Of a DNA stretch of 64,000 nucleotides, positions 62,104-64,000 are shown in pieces. Below the pieces are notes generated by a model, which ran no database searches, had not been told where the DNA came from, and was given only the letters and a program-made list of their open reading frames with translations. Made by a program: the position numbers and the translations under genes. Numbering within the stretch: the first letter of the stretch is position 1; the number at the start of each line of letters is the position of its first letter. This DNA comes from CAXSBA01 sp965277105 (lineage in GTDB: Bacteria; Spirochaetota; UBA12135; COTS27; CAXSBA01). The stretch is taken from the NCBI GenBank assembly GCA_965277105.1, contig OZ255710.1, positions 992,001-1,056,000 on the forward strand, read 5' to 3'.

Positions 62104-62766
62104 GTGACTAATCACGCCAACCTATTCCTAGAAAAAATCCTTCAACAAATAGATAAACTTAGCGTAGAAAAATCTCCTTATTTTTTTAGTGTTAGTAAGG
62201 AAAAAAATCAACAACTAGCTCATTATGCCCAGTTGCTTTACGAGGAAAATTTAAAGTTTAATTTACTTGGAACGAAAGATATTGAAACCATCATCACTAA
62301 GCATATTTTTGATTCCCTTTTAGGAATAAATTTTTTCCCTCAACACAAAAAAGCAATTGCCGATCTAGGCAGCGGCGGAGGACTGCCGGCTATTCCACTT
62401 GCGATTTATCTCCCAAAAAATGACTTTTATTTAATTGAATCTAAAGAGAAAAAAACTTCTTTTTTAGAAAAGGTTACCAATAAAATAGAACTACAAAATA
62501 TTCAGATAGTTAGCCAAAATATTGGAGAAGTAAAAAAGCAATTTAATTTTTTCACTGCCCGGGCTTTTAGCTCACTCAAAAAAATTATTCACCTAACCCA
62601 AAAAATAGCTAGTAAACCAACAACTTATCTTTTATACAAAGGGAAAAAAGTTACCATTGCAGAAGAACTAAAATTAATTAGCAAAAGTATCCACTACGAA
62701 ATTATCCCCTTAAAGCATTCTCTTTTCGTTGGTGAGCGAAACTTAGTAAAACTAACTCTAAAGTAA
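62104..62766 (+). CDS. rsmG: 16S rRNA (guanine-N7)-methyltransferase RsmG
   Basis: RsmG (GidB) methylates a guanine of the 530 loop of 16S rRNA. The 220-residue protein has 'KFNLLGTKDIETIITKHIFD', the SAM-binding 'IADLGSGGGLPAIPLAIYLP' (about residues 81-100), then 'IESKEKKTSFLEKV' and 'FFTARAFSSLKKII'. Start is GTG at 62104, 3 bases after the dehydrogenase stop. rsmG just before parA-parB is a conserved order near the replication origin. Confidence 0.95.
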   Translation: MTNHANLFLEKILQQIDKLSVEKSPYFFSVSKEKNQQLAHYAQLLYEENLKFNLLGTKDIETIITKHIFDSLLGINFFPQHKKAIADLGSGGGLPAIPLAIYLPKNDFYLIESKEKKTSFLEKVTNKIELQNIQIVSQNIGEVKKQFNFFTARAFSSLKKIIHLTQKIASKPTTYLLYKGKKVTIAEELKLISKSIHYEIIPLKHSLFVGERNLVKLTLK

Positions 62767-63530
62767 TGGGAAAAATTATCGTTGTTTCTAATCAAAAAGG
62801 TGGGGTTGGCAAAACCACTACCGTAGTCAACTTAGCTTATGAATTATCTCGGCTAAAAAATAACGTTTTAATTATTGACCTAGACCCTCAAGGGAACTGC
62901 AGCAGTGGGTTGGGCATTGAAACAAGAGAAAAAATTAATCTCTACGAATGCCTAGCAGAAAATATTTCAATCAACGAAGTGATTTACTCTAGTAAATTTG
63001 ATCGGCTTTCTTTAATTCCCGGGACGGAAGACTTAACTGGAGCAGAAATAGAGTTAAGCGAAATGGAAAAAAAAGGAAGCCTTTTAAAAGAAAAAATCAA
63101 AGAGCTAAGTGAAAACTACCATTATATTTTTCTTGATACTCCTCCTGCTTTAGGTATGTTATCTTTAAATGCTTTTACTGCAGCTCAAAGCGTTTTAATC
63201 CCTATTCAATGCGAGTACTATGCTCTAGAAGGCATTTCTCTTCTATTAAAAAACATTAAGCGCATCAAGGAAAACTTTAACCCTTATCTAAAAATTGAAG
63301 GTATACTATTAACCATGTTTGATAGTAGGACTAATCTTGCCAAAGACGTAGCCGAAAACGTTAGACTGCATTTTAAAGAAAATACTTTTAATACAGAAAT
63401 TATGCGAAATATAAAAATTAGCGAAAGCCCTTCTTATGGTATGCCGGTAGGCGTTTATGCCCCAGAGAGTGCTGGAGCTATTGCCTATAAAAAACTAGCT
63501 GAGGAATTTATCAAAAAAAATGAAAAGTAA
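62766..63530 (+). CDS. parA: Chromosome partitioning ATPase ParA (Soj)
   Basis: ParA segregates the origin region together with ParB. The 254-residue protein starts with the deviant Walker A 'VVSNQKGGVGKTTTVVNLAY', followed by 'LIIDLDPQGNCSSGLGI', then 'YIFLDTPPALGMLSLNA' (Walker B) and 'IPIQCEYYALEGISLLL'. This is the short chromosomal type without an N-terminal DNA-binding domain. Its ATG overlaps the rsmG stop by 1 base, and parB starts inside its 3' end. Confidence 0.97.
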   Translation: MGKIIVVSNQKGGVGKTTTVVNLAYELSRLKNNVLIIDLDPQGNCSSGLGIETREKINLYECLAENISINEVIYSSKFDRLSLIPGTEDLTGAEIELSEMEKKGSLLKEKIKELSENYHYIFLDTPPALGMLSLNAFTAAQSVLIPIQCEYYALEGISLLLKNIKRIKENFNPYLKIEGILLTMFDSRTNLAKDVAENVRLHFKENTFNTEIMRNIKISESPSYGMPVGVYAPESAGAIAYKKLAEEFIKKNEK

Positions 63531-64000
63531 AAACCCTAAGAAAAAAACTGGCTTGGGCGGGAAAGGGTTATCCATTCTTTTTCAAGAAGGGAAAAAATTT
63601 GATGAAAAATTTTCTGAAGAAAAAAAAATCCTCAAGGAAAAACTGCAAGACATTGCTACCGATAAAATTATTCCTAACGCCCTCCAACCTCGAACTTTTT
63701 TTGATGAAGAAAAAATTATGGAACTTAGCGAATCGATTAAAAACTATGGAGTAATTGAACCCGTTATCGTTAGCCCCGCTAATGCCCAAGGAGAATACGA
63801 GTTAGTTGCCGGAGAAAGAAGGTGGCGCGCTTGTCAAAAAGTGGGGATAAAAAGCATCCCAGCGATTATCAATAACCAAAATAGCGATAACCTCATTGAA
63901 ATGATGCTCATTGAAAACATTCAAAGAGAAGACCTTAATTTAATTGAGCAGGCGAGGAGCTTTAAATTAATTTTAGAAAAAAAAAATATCACTCAAGAAG
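63520..64000 (+). CDS. parB: Chromosome partitioning protein ParB, N-terminal part
   Basis: The reading frame starts at ATG 63520 inside the end of parA (11-base overlap) and runs off the window. It begins with 'KKKTGLGGKGLSILFQ', the usual ParB start, followed by 'IIPNALQPRTFFDEEKIMEL', 'YELVAGERRWRACQKVGI' (the CTP-binding and clamp-forming motif GERRxRA) and 'MLIENIQREDLNLIEQA'. The DNA-binding helix-turn-helix is cut off. ParB binds parS sites and loads SMC, which ties in with scpA elsewhere in the window. Confidence 0.93.
   Translation, partial: MKSKNPKKKTGLGGKGLSILFQEGKKFDEKFSEEKKILKEKLQDIATDKIIPNALQPRTFFDEEKIMELSESIKNYGVIEPVIVSPANAQGEYELVAGERRWRACQKVGIKSIPAIINNQNSDNLIEMMLIENIQREDLNLIEQARSFKLILEKKNITQE

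Overview
The window is AT-rich bacterial chromosome, densely packed with genes. The organism looks Gram-negative: there is an LPS export set (lptC, an oversized lptA, lptB), lpxA, ExbB-type energizers, several lipoproteins with lipoboxes and a probable outer-membrane barrel protein. Heme genes (hemH, hemB, ctaB) point to a respiratory metabolism. I cannot assign a phylum from sequence alone. The ferrochelatase has an internal cysteine cluster of the type described for Bdellovibrio-like bacteria, which is a weak hint only. Many genes lack a Shine-Dalgarno sequence and TTG or GTG starts are common, but TATAAT-like -10 boxes are easy to see.

Layout: 1-2348, tail of a DUF3450 gene and two ExbB-like genes. 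2352-8791, hemH, pckA, an M18 aminopeptidase, hemB, an unknown gene and scpA. 8903-10282, a secreted beta-propeller protein. 10284-19247 (minus strand), ruvA, ruvC, yebC and guaA, then a GNAT gene and a GldA/F/G-type ABC system with a DUF4340 partner. 19407-20626, a small membrane protein, a dCMP deaminase and an HNH-like protein. 20729-24483, four tandem GT25 glycosyltransferases. 24735-28389, tRNA-Gly, tig-clpP-clpX and three more tRNAs. 28758-30782, a frameshifted FN3/GLUG lipoprotein gene. 30881-33425 (minus), pepP, ctaB and a MazG-like gene. 33719-35720, a double SnoaL-like lipoprotein, a DUF6194 protein and a DinB/YfiT protein. 35735-43136 (minus), rpoN, lptB-lptA-lptC, a flippase-like membrane protein and rsmI. 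43233-51569 (plus), a sugar kinase, holA, two lipoproteins, lpxA, purH, greA and aroB. 52031-56445, an accB-like gene, accC and three envelope genes ending in a lepB-like gene. 56448-58428 (minus), a lipoate ligase-like gene and purD. 58674-60977, two TPR genes and a YHS protein. 61135-64000, a hydroxyacid dehydrogenase, rsmG, parA and the start of parB, an arrangement usually found near the replication origin.

The most unusual points are these. The accB-like protein has histidine where the biotinylated lysine should be. The signal peptidase I homologue has Thr and Arg in place of the Ser/Lys dyad. LptA is 868 residues long, built of roughly 100-residue modules with regularly spaced cysteine pairs. 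The GT25 genes form a mosaic tandem array with a copied upstream region. The FN3/GLUG lipoprotein gene is out of frame at a T9 and a G8 tract, so it is either phase-variable or a young pseudogene.
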